From Bacteroidales bacterium (GTDB taxonomy: Bacteria > Bacteroidota > Bacteroidia > Bacteroidales > UBA932): a stretch of 64,000 nucleotides of DNA. Positions 35,922 to 45,570 of this stretch are shown one piece after another. The stretch's first letter is position 1, and every line of letters starts with the position of its first letter. The notes beneath the pieces were generated by a model, which worked only from the letters and a program-made list of their open reading frames with translations, made no database searches and had not been told where the DNA came from. Made by a program: the position numbers and the translations under genes. The DNA is taken from NCBI GenBank assembly GCA_016285175.1, contig JAEEQF010000003.1, forward strand, positions 1 to 64,000, in the 5' to 3' direction.

Positions 35922-37742
35922 TTAAAGGTTGTCGTAGCCATAATCGTTCTTGATGTAGCCCTGACTGTTGGTCATGGTATCGTTGAAGATGGGCCAGAAC
36001 ATATGCTGCTCGGGATCGCTTACATAAATGCCTTCGATCCTCTCCTTGTAGAATCCGGTCTTCTTGGCATCGTCATACTTGGTAATATAACCGGCCGAGA
36101 GTTCGTATCCGGCAGGGGCCTTTTCGCCCGGAGCCAGGAACTTGATATCCAGGGACATTCCGTCTGCGGAAGGGGCATACGCGATATCTCCGCTGAACAG
36201 GGTGCCAAAGGTTCCCTCCAGGTCACGGAGACTCAGCATCTGGGCCTTTGCATAGTCCAGACTGCTCTTCAGGCGGTTCCAGCGGATGAGGTCTGCCTTA
36301 CGCAAGAACTCGCCGCAGAATTCCAGGGCACGTTCTTTCACGATGGCCTCGAAGAAATACTCCTTGGAGATAGATACCGCTTCCACATAGGTTTCGGCCT
36401 CATCCTCGCCGCAGGCGCGGGCATGGACTTCGCGGAGGTATTTCTTGGCATCGGAAGGGCCGTTGAGTTCATTCTCAATCTCGGCAGCCATCAGCAGGAT
36501 ATCGGCATAACGCATCACAACGGGCTTGATGCCGTCATCGTTGCCGCCGGTGTACGGCTGGGCATTCATCCATTCGTAGCGGTACTTGCCGAAATACCAT
36601 TTGCCGATACCGGAAGGCTCCAGCGTATTGTCCTTGTTCCATTTGAAGTTCACGCAAGTGACATCCCGGCGCTTGTCTTTGTCACCGTACATGAAGTATA
36701 CGGTGGGAAGCGGACCCGCATCACCGCCACGGGAAACGCCGTTGGTGATGCTGGCGCCCTCGGAAGCGACGGCATAGGTGAAGTTCCAGCGGCCGCGGCC
36801 GGCGCCGAAGGGAATCACATACAAAGTCTCGAAGGAAGGGCCTGCCGTGAGGTTATCCATATTGTTCTGCTTATACCAGTAGGCCTCGAAATCCTTTTCC
36901 AGGGAAGCCTTTCCGTAAGCATCCTTCAGATAGGCGAGAGCCTTGGGATAGAGGACCTCCTTGGAGAGTTCCGGATCGGAAGAAAGGCGGATGGTTCCCA
37001 GGTCGCCGGTTCCCACCATGCCGTCGTCGGGACGGATGGCATAGCCGGAGGCGGCCAGGGCGATGCGGGCGTAAAGGCCCTCGGCAAACACCTTGTTCAC
37101 GCGGTCCGTGCGGGAGGTGGCGGCAGTCTGTCCGGGATAAGGAAGATAAGGGATGGCCTCGTCCAGGTCGGAGAGGATCTGCTTGTAAATCACGTCACGG
37201 CTGTCCTTGGGAGCGTAGATGGCGTCCGAGGTAAGGGAGGTGAAACGGGCAGGAACGTCTCCCCAGGCCTTGGTGAGGTCGTAGTAGATCATCGCGCGGA
37301 GGGTAAGGGCTTCGCCCAGGAGATAGGCCATATCGGCATTTGCCTCCACATTACCGTATTCGCGGATGCCCTCAATCACCAGGTTGGCGCGCTCGATGCC
37401 CATATACATCAGCGGGAAGGGACCGTTGCTCAGGTTCAGCTGGCTGTTGTTGGGCAGGCAGTCATAGCCGGAGATGTCCGACTTTCCGTCTCCCTTCTTA
37501 TAGGTATTGTACCATTCAATATCGGTATTATGGCCGTACCAGGGCAGGAAACGGCCGCGATAGGAGTTCACTTCGCAGAAAGCTTCGGTAATGCCGAAGA
37601 TGGTACCTTCCGTGAGCGAGTAGTTGGAGTACACGGTGGCCGCATCGAAAGCCGACGGGGATTCGCTGTCCAGGAACTTGTCGCAGGAAACCGCCAGGGC
37701 GGCAATGATGGCCGCAGAAAGGATATATGCAATCTTTTTCAT
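35922..37742 (-). CDS. SusD/RagB family surface glycan-binding lipoprotein
   Basis: A 606-residue SusD-like protein with a lipoprotein signal (LAVSCDKF, Cys20). It has the family's tetratricopeptide-like helical N-half and the C-terminal SusD motif region (MRYADILLMAAEIENEL, then LREVHARACG). It forms the lid on the SusC barrel and captures oligogalacturonides at the cell surface. It lies 12 bp after susC and 15 bp before the giant lipoprotein gene. Confidence 0.95.
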   Translation of the reverse strand: MKKIAYILSAAIIAALAVSCDKFLDSESPSAFDAATVYSNYSLTEGTIFGITEAFCEVNSYRGRFLPWYGHNTDIEWYNTYKKGDGKSDISGYDCLPNNSQLNLSNGPFPLMYMGIERANLVIEGIREYGNVEANADMAYLLGEALTLRAMIYYDLTKAWGDVPARFTSLTSDAIYAPKDSRDVIYKQILSDLDEAIPYLPYPGQTAATSRTDRVNKVFAEGLYARIALAASGYAIRPDDGMVGTGDLGTIRLSSDPELSKEVLYPKALAYLKDAYGKASLEKDFEAYWYKQNNMDNLTAGPSFETLYVIPFGAGRGRWNFTYAVASEGASITNGVSRGGDAGPLPTVYFMYGDKDKRRDVTCVNFKWNKDNTLEPSGIGKWYFGKYRYEWMNAQPYTGGNDDGIKPVVMRYADILLMAAEIENELNGPSDAKKYLREVHARACGEDEAETYVEAVSISKEYFFEAIVKERALEFCGEFLRKADLIRWNRLKSSLDYAKAQMLSLRDLEGTFGTLFSGDIAYAPSADGMSLDIKFLAPGEKAPAGYELSAGYITKYDDAKKTGFYKERIEGIYVSDPEQHMFWPIFNDTMTNSQGYIKNDYGYDNL

Positions 37743-37754
37743 ATCTGTAGCGGA

Positions 37755-40700
37755 TTAGAAGGTGAGGTTGATACCGGCCACGAAACCGATGCTCTTAGGA
37801 TAGGCCGAGTAATCCACGCCCGGGGTAAGCGGGGTGGCGCGACGGGTATCCACTTCGGGGTCGTATCCGGAGTACTTGGTGAGACAGAAGAGATTGGAGC
37901 CGGTTACGTAGATACGTGCGCGGCGCAGGTGAACCTTCTGCGTGAGGCTTTCGGGAAGGGTGTAGCCGATGGTGAGGCTCTGCAGGCGCAGGAAGGAAGC
38001 GTCCTCCACGGCCCAGTCGCTGAACACGGCGTTGCCCACGAAGGGAGCCCACATGGTCTTGCCGGCGTTCACGCTGCGGAGCGTAGCCGGGTCCGTGATA
38101 AGTTCACCGGTGGCCCAGTCCACATTGGTCCAGCGCTTGTCCACGTCCATCATATTCATCAGGTTGCGGTTGGAGAACTTGCGGGAAGAGGTGAACTCCA
38201 CCTTGTTGGCGTTGTACACCTGGTTGCCCACCATAAAGTTGAAGTTGGCGCTAAAGTCTAAGCCGTAGGCATAGCCGGAGAAATTGAAACCGCCGGTGAA
38301 ATCCGGGGAGGCGTTGCCGATGACGGTCCGGTCGGCCACGGTGACCTTGTTGTCGTCACTGCCGTCCACATTCTTGTACTTGGGGGCGCCGGGCATCATG
38401 TAATTGGAGCCGATGATGGCGGAACAGTCCACCACTCCATCGTTGAGCACCCACTTGGAACCGTTCCAGGTGAAATCGTCCACGCTGTACATTCCGTCGC
38501 TCACATAGCCGTACATATTGCCCAGCGGCTGGCCCACTTCCACCACATAGTCGTCGCCGATTTCCGTGGAAGCCCAGTAAGACTGGGCCGTGATGCGCTG
38601 CAGGCCGCCCAGATCCGTAACCCGGTTCCGGTTATAGGCAATATTGCCGCCGATGTTCAGGGAGAAATCCTTCTTGGAGATGACGGGGGCGTTGAGCGTG
38701 AGTTCGATACCCCGGTTGCGCGTGCTGCCCAGGTTCCTGTACTGGCTGTCGTAGCCGGATCCCGTGATGGGGAAATTGATGAGCAGGTCCCTGATGTCGT
38801 TCTGATACACTTCCAAGCTACCGCTCAGGCGTCCCTGGAACAGGCCGAAGTCCATACCCACGTTGTGGGTGTAGGTGGTTTCCCAGGTAAGGTCCGGATT
38901 GTTCATGATCTTGCCGGCCATCCAGTAGTTGTTGCTCTGGCTGAGCCAGGCCGTGACGGTGGAAGCGTACTGCTTGGAGATCTGGCCGGAAGGGATGTTG
39001 TTGTTACCGGCCGTACCGAAGCTGTAACGGACCTTCAACTGATCCAGCCAGTTGCGCGTACCCTCCATCCAGCGCTCGTTGGAAATGGTCCAGGAAACGG
39101 CTGCGGAGGGGAAGAAGCCCCAGCGCTTGCCGCGGGAGAACTTGGACGAGCCGTCGGCGCGGAGCGTAAATCCCAGGGAATAACGGTGCTTGTAATCGTA
39201 ATTGACACGGCCGAAGAAAGACAGGAGCTTGTCGTCCGGATCATAATAATTGTTGTTGGACGCCGGGGTGCCGGAAGACATGAAGTTCCAGGCCATGGGG
39301 GCGTCGTAGGAAGCATTGAGACCGTCCACCATCAGGGTGAGAAGGTTGCTCTTGGTGATGGTCATTTCCTCACCCAGGAGGGCCGTAAGGGTATGGTCGC
39401 TGTTATTCAGCACATCCGCAAAATCGAAATTGAGGGTGTTCGTATTACGGTATTTGGTGCGGAAGGCTTCCTTGTGCTGGTTGGAGACGCCCGTCTTGTC
39501 CGTGGAGTTGTTGGCCACGTAATAGGTGGTCATTCCGTAGAAACGGTCGTCGGTCTGGTTGTATTTCTCCAGACCGCCCTCGATCTTGAGGTTGAGGTTG
39601 TCGATGATCTTCCAGTTGAAGGCCGCATTGGCATTCCAGGTGGTACGGATGCGGCGGGAGTCGTTATCGGCCACGGACAGCAGCGGCGGGGCGTTGTCGC
39701 CATAGTCCTGTTCCTCGTCCAGTCCCTGGATGGTAGAGGCGATGGGAATGGGGGAATAGGAAACCGCGTGCTTGAGACGGCCGTTGCCGGAGGTGGTACC
39801 CGTATCGTTGATGCCGTTGGCGCCTGCACCGCGCACATTCACGCGGGAATAACGCACGTTGGCGTCGATGGAGGTGTTCTCCGAAGTCTTGAAGTTGGCC
39901 TTGAAGTTGAGGTTGTCACGGTCGTAGGTGGAGCCTACCATGATAGCCTCATCTCCCATATGGGCATAGCCCAGCGTCCAGTTCACGGCCTCGCTGCTTC
40001 CGGACACGGAAAAGTCCGTGGAGAAGGTGGAGCCGGTATTGCCGAACACGGCCTGGATCCAATTGTTGGTCTCCATGCCCTTGTAGAGGTCGATATCGGC
40101 GAAGTTGCCGAAGTAGGGCTGATAGTAGGAACTCAGGTTGTCCCGGATTACGCCCAGTTCGTACTGGAACTTGACGTAATTCTCGGCATCCATCGCCACG
40201 ATGGCGTCCTTGTTGGCCATCGTCTTGAGTCCGTAGTATGCATTGAACTTGACGGAAATCCGCTGGCCTTTCTCCGCGCTCTTGGTGGTCACTATCACAA
40301 CGCCGTTGGCGCCGCGGGAACCGTAGATGGCCGTGGAGAAGGCGTCCTTGAGCACGTCGATGGACTGGATCTCGGACGAAGGGATGTCGTTGATGGATTC
40401 CACGGGGAAGCCGTCCACGATGTACAGGGGGCTGCTGTCCTGGGTAATGGAACCGCCGCCGCGCACGCGGATCTTGATGTCCGCATCGGGGTCGCCTTCG
40501 GTTGTCACTACCGACACACCGGCCATCTTTCCGGACAGGGCCTGGGAGACCGTGGTTACCGGCTGCTCCGTAAGTTTGTCGGAACCCACCGAAGCGACGG
40601 AACCCAGCAGGTCGCGGCGCTTGACCGTCGCATAACCCACCACCACCACTTCGTCCAGGAAGGTCTGATCGGCCTTCAAGACTACGTCGATCACCGTCTG

Positions 40701-40967
40701 TCCGTTGATGGGGACGGTCTGTTCGGCGAGTCCGATGAAGGAGAAGACCAGATTCACCGCAGTCTCGGGAACGGTGAGCACGTAGTCGCCGTCGATACCG
40801 GTGATGGTGCCCGTGGTGGTTCCTTCCACCACGACGCCGGCGCCGATCAGCGGCTCGCCAGTTTCATCGGTCACCACGCCCTTGATGGTTGTCTGTGCCG
40901 ATGCGGCGAATACCGTTCCCAAGCAAAGTGCAAGCGAAAGAAGAAGTTTCTTTGTCGAACTTTTCAT
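37755..40967 (-). CDS. SusC/RagA TonB-linked outer-membrane transporter
   Basis: A 1070-residue SusC-type importer. It has a signal peptide (to about residue 25), a carboxypeptidase-regulatory-like domain (TIKGVVTDETGEPLIGAGV, residues 27-100), the SusC signature DEVVVVGYATVKRRDLLGSV, a plug domain and a barrel ending FVAGINLTF. With SusD it imports pectin fragments into the periplasm using TonB energy. There is no N-terminal secretin/TonB (STN) extension, so it is not of the anti-sigma-linked type. Control is more likely by the LacI-type regulator. Confidence 0.96.
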   Translation of the reverse strand: MKSSTKKLLLSLALCLGTVFAASAQTTIKGVVTDETGEPLIGAGVVVEGTTTGTITGIDGDYVLTVPETAVNLVFSFIGLAEQTVPINGQTVIDVVLKADQTFLDEVVVVGYATVKRRDLLGSVASVGSDKLTEQPVTTVSQALSGKMAGVSVVTTEGDPDADIKIRVRGGGSITQDSSPLYIVDGFPVESINDIPSSEIQSIDVLKDAFSTAIYGSRGANGVVIVTTKSAEKGQRISVKFNAYYGLKTMANKDAIVAMDAENYVKFQYELGVIRDNLSSYYQPYFGNFADIDLYKGMETNNWIQAVFGNTGSTFSTDFSVSGSSEAVNWTLGYAHMGDEAIMVGSTYDRDNLNFKANFKTSENTSIDANVRYSRVNVRGAGANGINDTGTTSGNGRLKHAVSYSPIPIASTIQGLDEEQDYGDNAPPLLSVADNDSRRIRTTWNANAAFNWKIIDNLNLKIEGGLEKYNQTDDRFYGMTTYYVANNSTDKTGVSNQHKEAFRTKYRNTNTLNFDFADVLNNSDHTLTALLGEEMTITKSNLLTLMVDGLNASYDAPMAWNFMSSGTPASNNNYYDPDDKLLSFFGRVNYDYKHRYSLGFTLRADGSSKFSRGKRWGFFPSAAVSWTISNERWMEGTRNWLDQLKVRYSFGTAGNNNIPSGQISKQYASTVTAWLSQSNNYWMAGKIMNNPDLTWETTYTHNVGMDFGLFQGRLSGSLEVYQNDIRDLLINFPITGSGYDSQYRNLGSTRNRGIELTLNAPVISKKDFSLNIGGNIAYNRNRVTDLGGLQRITAQSYWASTEIGDDYVVEVGQPLGNMYGYVSDGMYSVDDFTWNGSKWVLNDGVVDCSAIIGSNYMMPGAPKYKNVDGSDDNKVTVADRTVIGNASPDFTGGFNFSGYAYGLDFSANFNFMVGNQVYNANKVEFTSSRKFSNRNLMNMMDVDKRWTNVDWATGELITDPATLRSVNAGKTMWAPFVGNAVFSDWAVEDASFLRLQSLTIGYTLPESLTQKVHLRRARIYVTGSNLFCLTKYSGYDPEVDTRRATPLTPGVDYSAYPKSIGFVAGINLTF

Positions 40968-41000
40968 TGGATTTGGTTTTTGGTTAATAAATAAGTAGTA

Positions 41001-42758
41001 TTAAAATTTTGTATATGTTCCGTTCTTGTTCTGGCCGGATACGATATCCCGGACCAGATAGTGCAGGTACATTTCCAGGTTGGTATAACGCTTCTGGGGA
41101 TCCAGGGTAAAGGCATTGGGGTCCCCCACCCACTCGGGGAAGGCCGAAGCGGTTTCATTCTTGTACTGGGGCCATCCGCCCACGTCGGAGGGCGTATTGA
41201 TGATCTTTCCCTTGTTGGTCTTTACGGCATCCACGGCCCGCTGGTCCACCGCATCCCGGTGCAGGCGGTCCCCCGCCCAGGAAAGGACGGCATCCTTCCC
41301 CTCTTCCGCCGCATGCGTAGTGGTGTACACGGGTTTTCCTTCGGGGCCGCTGATGGGCCACGCCGCGCTGCGGAAAGAATAGTCCGAAGGCACGGAATAG
41401 GAACTTGCCTCGTGGAAATACACGCCGTGGACCGTATTGTTTTCGGAGATATCGTCGTGCTGGGTATGGATATTCCCGTCCATATACAGCTGGGGATATC
41501 CGTAATTGATGGAAGAATAGACGCTGTATGCATCTACGAAATAGTAACGGTCCTTGGAATCCGGTCCCGGCTTGTAATAGCAGTTCACCAGGTTGAACTT
41601 GCCGCCTTCCCCGCCGTAAGTGCTGTTGTCTCCCCAGTTATAGATTACCAGGTTCCGGAAATCCACGTTGCCGCGCTTGCTCAAGTCGTAGCTGCCGTCA
41701 CTGTTCTTGGGATAGATATGCGGATGGTCGGGCCGGGGATTCCGGCTGTGGTGGTTGGAGAGCAGGTTGTGGTGGAAGCTGGCGTCCTTGCCGCCCCAGA
41801 TGCCGCCGTAGCCGTGCGCACCCTTGGAATGGGCGCTGTCGTTCATGCTCTCGGTGAGGATGCACCACTGCAGCGTCATGTTCTCGTTGGCATAGAAGGA
41901 AGCACATTCGTCTATGGACCAGCTCATGGAGCAGTGGTCCACGATGAGGTTGCTCACGAAGCGGGCGTTGATGCAGTCCTCGCTGTCCCCCGCGTTGGCG
42001 CCCTGGTCTCCCAGCCGGAAATGCAGGAAACGGATAATCACATTATCGGCCTGGACTTCCAGCCTGTAGTTCTTGAGGCAGATGCCGTCACCGGGGGCCG
42101 TCTGGCCGGCGATGGTCACGTCTCCGTTGGCTATCTTGAGGGGACTCTGCAGCTCGATGAGACCGGACACGTCAAAGACGATGGTGCGGGCGCCCTTCTC
42201 GCCGATGGCGGCGCGGAGGGAACCTGTGCCCTTGTCGTTCAGGTTGGTTACGTGGATCACCTTGCCGCCGCGGCCGCCGGTGGTGTACATTCCACCGCCC
42301 TCGGCCCCGGGGAAAGCCCGGGCCACACCGTCTTCCTCGGCCGCCGGAATCTGGAATTCGGCATATTCCATCCCCACAGGTGCCGGCGGTGTCACGGGGG
42401 TCTCCTCCCCTGCCGTACGGGCGTTCGTCCAGCTATAGGCCGATGTGCCCGCCTCGTTCTGCGCACACACGCCAAAGCGGTAATCCGTGGCCTTGGCCAG
42501 GTCACTGATGCGCACGTTCCGGGAAGTGACCGAACCGTCCTTGACCACGCTTCCGGCCTGGGTGAGCTGCCAGGCATAGGACTTGGCACCTTTCACCTCA
42601 TCCCACTGGAAGGTAAGGGAGGTTTCCGTGGCGTCCCCATGGAGGACCAGTCCCGCAGGCGCCTCCGGGACGGAAGGTTTCTCCGGTTCCGGCTGCGTCT
42701 TATTCTCACAGGAAAACGCCAGCAAAGCAACTATCAGCAGCAGAATCATCTTTCTCAT
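41001..42758 (-). CDS. Pectate lyase, PL1 family, with Fn3 domain
   Basis: A 585-residue lipoprotein (lipobox AFSC, Cys17) with one fibronectin-III domain (about residues 28-120) and a PL1 right-handed beta-helix (about 140-585). Helix stretches FPGAEGGGMYTTGGRGGKV, TLQWCILTE and FHHNLLSNHHSRNPRP are typical of the Bacteroides PL1 group. It should cleave de-esterified homogalacturonan by beta-elimination at the cell surface, giving unsaturated ends for GH105 and later KduI. Its first 4 bases overlap the end of the GH105 gene. Confidence 0.93.
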   Translation of the reverse strand: MRKMILLLIVALLAFSCENKTQPEPEKPSVPEAPAGLVLHGDATETSLTFQWDEVKGAKSYAWQLTQAGSVVKDGSVTSRNVRISDLAKATDYRFGVCAQNEAGTSAYSWTNARTAGEETPVTPPAPVGMEYAEFQIPAAEEDGVARAFPGAEGGGMYTTGGRGGKVIHVTNLNDKGTGSLRAAIGEKGARTIVFDVSGLIELQSPLKIANGDVTIAGQTAPGDGICLKNYRLEVQADNVIIRFLHFRLGDQGANAGDSEDCINARFVSNLIVDHCSMSWSIDECASFYANENMTLQWCILTESMNDSAHSKGAHGYGGIWGGKDASFHHNLLSNHHSRNPRPDHPHIYPKNSDGSYDLSKRGNVDFRNLVIYNWGDNSTYGGEGGKFNLVNCYYKPGPDSKDRYYFVDAYSVYSSINYGYPQLYMDGNIHTQHDDISENNTVHGVYFHEASSYSVPSDYSFRSAAWPISGPEGKPVYTTTHAAEEGKDAVLSWAGDRLHRDAVDQRAVDAVKTNKGKIINTPSDVGGWPQYKNETASAFPEWVGDPNAFTLDPQKRYTNLEMYLHYLVRDIVSGQNKNGTYTKF

Positions 42759-43918
42759 AACTTTTCAAATTCAAGCGCCGCCCAGATAAGCGGGCCGATA
42801 CCTTTGGGATCGTTCGCACGTATGCGCTCGTTGATATAGTATTCGTAGTCTCCCCTGCGGTTGTCCTTCCCGCCCAGGCCGGCCACCTCGCAGCACTGGT
42901 TCAGGTTCACCAGGCCCTCCTCCTCCGAGACGAAGGTGGACAGAAGGGATTCATAGGCCTGAACGGCCCCGCCCAGGTTCCCCAGGAAGCCCAGCCGGCA
43001 GCCTTTGAGCCAGGTATAGACGAACATCGCGGAACAGGTGGCTTCCAGATAGTTGCCTTCCCGGTAGGGACTGTCCAGCACCTGGTACCACATACCGGTC
43101 CGGGCATCGGCATAAAGGGGAAGCACCTGATAGAGATTGTTCAGTATGCCGATAAGGGCATCCTTGTAAGGCCCGTCCGGGAGGATTTCCACCACATCCA
43201 CCAAAGCCATGCAGTACCAGCCCAGGGCACGGCCCCAGGCGTGGTCGCTCTGCCCGGTTTCCGGATTGCACCAGAACATCTGGTGTGAAGAATCCCAGGC
43301 GTGGCGCAGAAGGCCGGTCTCCGCATCGTAGGTATGGTTGTACACCGTGGTGAACTGGTGCACGATATCTCCGTAATTCCGCTCCTGCTGCAGGCTGTCC
43401 GCCACAAAGCGGCGGGTGTATTCGGCATAGAAGGGCTGTGCCATATACAGGCCGTCCAGCCACATCTGGTCCGGATACACCTGCTTGTGCCAGAAACCGC
43501 CTTCCGGGGTGCGGGGCTGGTCCTGGAGCTGGCTGTAAAGGGAATCCATCGCCGCGCGGTATTTCTCCTTCCCGCCCAATTCGTACAGGCGGAAAAGGGT
43601 GCGGCCGGGGCAGATATGGTCCGTGGAGAAATTGGATTTCTTATACTTATAGATGACGCCATCCTCGCCGATAATGGCATCGTACCAGGCATCCACGTAA
43701 TCCAGCAGATCCTCTCCGCCATACGTGTCATAAACATCCAGGATAGCCTTGAGTTCCAGGCCGGTGGTATAATTCCACTTGAGGTTGCCCTCCTGGCCGT
43801 CTATGTACGAGGCCTCCGGGCAGCGGGCCATCTCCGAACGAACCACCTTCTGGGAAAGCGGAGTCCCGGCCGAGCAGGCGGCCAGGGCAAAAACACTTAA
43901 TAGTAATAATTTACGCAT
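42755..43918 (-). CDS. Unsaturated (rhamno)galacturonyl hydrolase, GH105
   Basis: A 387-residue GH88/GH105 alpha6/alpha6-barrel enzyme with a lipoprotein signal (ALAACSAG, Cys15). The conserved WLDGLYMAQPF and DHAWGRALGWYCMAL are present, the latter with the Asp expected to be catalytic in the YteR group. It removes the unsaturated uronic acid from the non-reducing end of lyase products. It overlaps the pectinesterase gene by 1 bp and the PL1 gene by 4 bp. Confidence 0.94.
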   Translation of the reverse strand: MRKLLLLSVFALAACSAGTPLSQKVVRSEMARCPEASYIDGQEGNLKWNYTTGLELKAILDVYDTYGGEDLLDYVDAWYDAIIGEDGVIYKYKKSNFSTDHICPGRTLFRLYELGGKEKYRAAMDSLYSQLQDQPRTPEGGFWHKQVYPDQMWLDGLYMAQPFYAEYTRRFVADSLQQERNYGDIVHQFTTVYNHTYDAETGLLRHAWDSSHQMFWCNPETGQSDHAWGRALGWYCMALVDVVEILPDGPYKDALIGILNNLYQVLPLYADARTGMWYQVLDSPYREGNYLEATCSAMFVYTWLKGCRLGFLGNLGGAVQAYESLLSTFVSEEEGLVNLNQCCEVAGLGGKDNRRGDYEYYINERIRANDPKGIGPLIWAALEFEKL

Positions 43919-45570
43919 TATCTGTTGTTATAGGGGTCCCAGACGATACCGTCCTGCTGCTGATACATAACCTTTTCGAAACTATAGTCCTCCAATTCCT
44001 TCTGGGAGAGGGTATGGGCCCATTCCACGCGGGGGCCTCGGGCACCGGGGCCGTAGCTGCCGTATTCGGCATAGAAAGAATTCTCTTTAGTATTAGGCTT
44101 GCCTTCCTTCTCCCAGTCGTGCCATCCCTCCGGACGGATGTGGGAACCCAGTTCACAGTTGATAAACACGGTTTTGGCAAAAGCGCCCCAGGGGCGGCCC
44201 AGATAGCACTTGGTAACCCCTTCCGCAGCAGTAAGCTTGCAATCCCTGAAAACATAGCCGTAACGCTGCCCCTCCAGGGTGGAGGCCGCCGTGACATAAC
44301 TGTCTTTCTTGCTGTGGATGGTGCAGTTCTGGAAATAGGCGATGGAAGGGCCGAAAATGAAGTCCGTAGTCCCCTCTATGTAGCAGTCCTTGTAATAGTT
44401 GCGCTTGATGCCGCCTTCCTTTCCAAAGCGGCCGTAGGTGTACAGGGTGTCCTGGTTGCCCAGGAAACGGCAGCGGTTGAAGAAGAGGAAATCCCCGTCC
44501 GTGAACACGGCCACGGCCTGGCCGATCTCCTTCCCCTCCCCGGCAGTATTCTCAAAAGTGAGGTCCTCGAAGGTGATATAGCTGGCGTGGATATAGATGG
44601 ACGCGCTGCCGGAAGTACCCATCGTGAAATCCCGGCCGGGCCAGAACTTCTGGGCGTACTTATCATAGGTGAGAATGGTGTTTTCCGCATCCTCTCCCTT
44701 GAAATGGACGCGGAATTTGGTGTGCGGGATGGTCACTTCCTCCTTGTAGACACCCTTCCGGATAAGGACCCGGGTGATTTCCTGGTGGCTGTAGTCCGGG
44801 ATGGCGTTCACCGCCTCCTGGACGCTCATATAGTCCCCGTGTCCGTCGGCCGATACCACGATATCATAATGCAGCAGATGCTTCGCGAGCTCCGGAAGCT
44901 GCGTGCGGATGCGTTCGCACACCATCTCCGTCACCTTGCGGGCGCCGGCGGCCACGGTATGGGTATTGTCGTCCTTTCCCGTGGAAATCATGAAATAGCG
45001 CCGTGAAGCGGCGTCTCCCAGTGCTTCCAGCCAATTGAGGCTGGCCGTAGTGATATCCAGCAGCGGAATGCCGAACTCCTCCGCCACCTGCTTCATGGCC
45101 TCCGGATAGTCCGTATGGCAGTTGCGGTCCAGGACGCCGTCCTTGAACCAGCGGCGGGCAACAGGAGTGAGCAGTACCGGATGGGCGCCTTTGTCCAGGG
45201 CCGTCCGTACAAACAGGCGCAGATTCTCCTGGTAGGCACCATAAGCGGGGGCATAACGGGCAGGGTCATCGGCCTTGGCATCGTTGTGGCCGAACTGGAT
45301 GAACACATAATCCCCGGCCTGGAGACCGGCCTTCACCTTGTCCCACAGGCCTAGGTCGATGAAACTTTTGGTACTACGGCCGTTCTGGGCATAATTGATG
45401 ACGTTTACCTGGCTGGGATCCAGGAAATTCTGCAGCATCATCCCCCAGCCACGCTCCTCCCCGGCTTTGGGAAGGTCTTTTTCCGCCATGGTGCTGTCCC
45501 CCATCAGGTGGACGGTGGTAAAGGAGCTGGCAACAAGCCAGACAAGGACCAGATAAAGGATTCTTTTCAT
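43918..45570 (-). CDS. Two-domain pectin esterase: CE12 acetylesterase + CE8 methylesterase
   Basis: A 550-residue secreted protein joining two esterases. The N-terminal SGNH hydrolase (about residues 18-225) has GDST (Ser26), FGHND and a D-x-x-H pair (DDNTHT), as in CE12 rhamnogalacturonan acetylesterases. The C-terminal beta-helix (about 235-545) is a CE8 pectin methylesterase with GNQDTLY, TDFIFG and LGRPWG, giving the two catalytic Asp and the Arg. It would strip acetyl and methyl groups so that PL1 and GH28 can cut. The N-terminal signal peptide has no lipobox. Confidence 0.93.
   Translation of the reverse strand: MKRILYLVLVWLVASSFTTVHLMGDSTMAEKDLPKAGEERGWGMMLQNFLDPSQVNVINYAQNGRSTKSFIDLGLWDKVKAGLQAGDYVFIQFGHNDAKADDPARYAPAYGAYQENLRLFVRTALDKGAHPVLLTPVARRWFKDGVLDRNCHTDYPEAMKQVAEEFGIPLLDITTASLNWLEALGDAASRRYFMISTGKDDNTHTVAAGARKVTEMVCERIRTQLPELAKHLLHYDIVVSADGHGDYMSVQEAVNAIPDYSHQEITRVLIRKGVYKEEVTIPHTKFRVHFKGEDAENTILTYDKYAQKFWPGRDFTMGTSGSASIYIHASYITFEDLTFENTAGEGKEIGQAVAVFTDGDFLFFNRCRFLGNQDTLYTYGRFGKEGGIKRNYYKDCYIEGTTDFIFGPSIAYFQNCTIHSKKDSYVTAASTLEGQRYGYVFRDCKLTAAEGVTKCYLGRPWGAFAKTVFINCELGSHIRPEGWHDWEKEGKPNTKENSFYAEYGSYGPGARGPRVEWAHTLSQKELEDYSFEKVMYQQQDGIVWDPYNNR

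Noticed and set aside
32439..38261. Nearly 2000-codon open frame antisense to SusD and the giant lipoprotein
   Set aside because: Composition is dominated by His/Gly/Val repeats mirroring the sense genes, and it crosses gene boundaries. The sense genes have signal peptides and known families.
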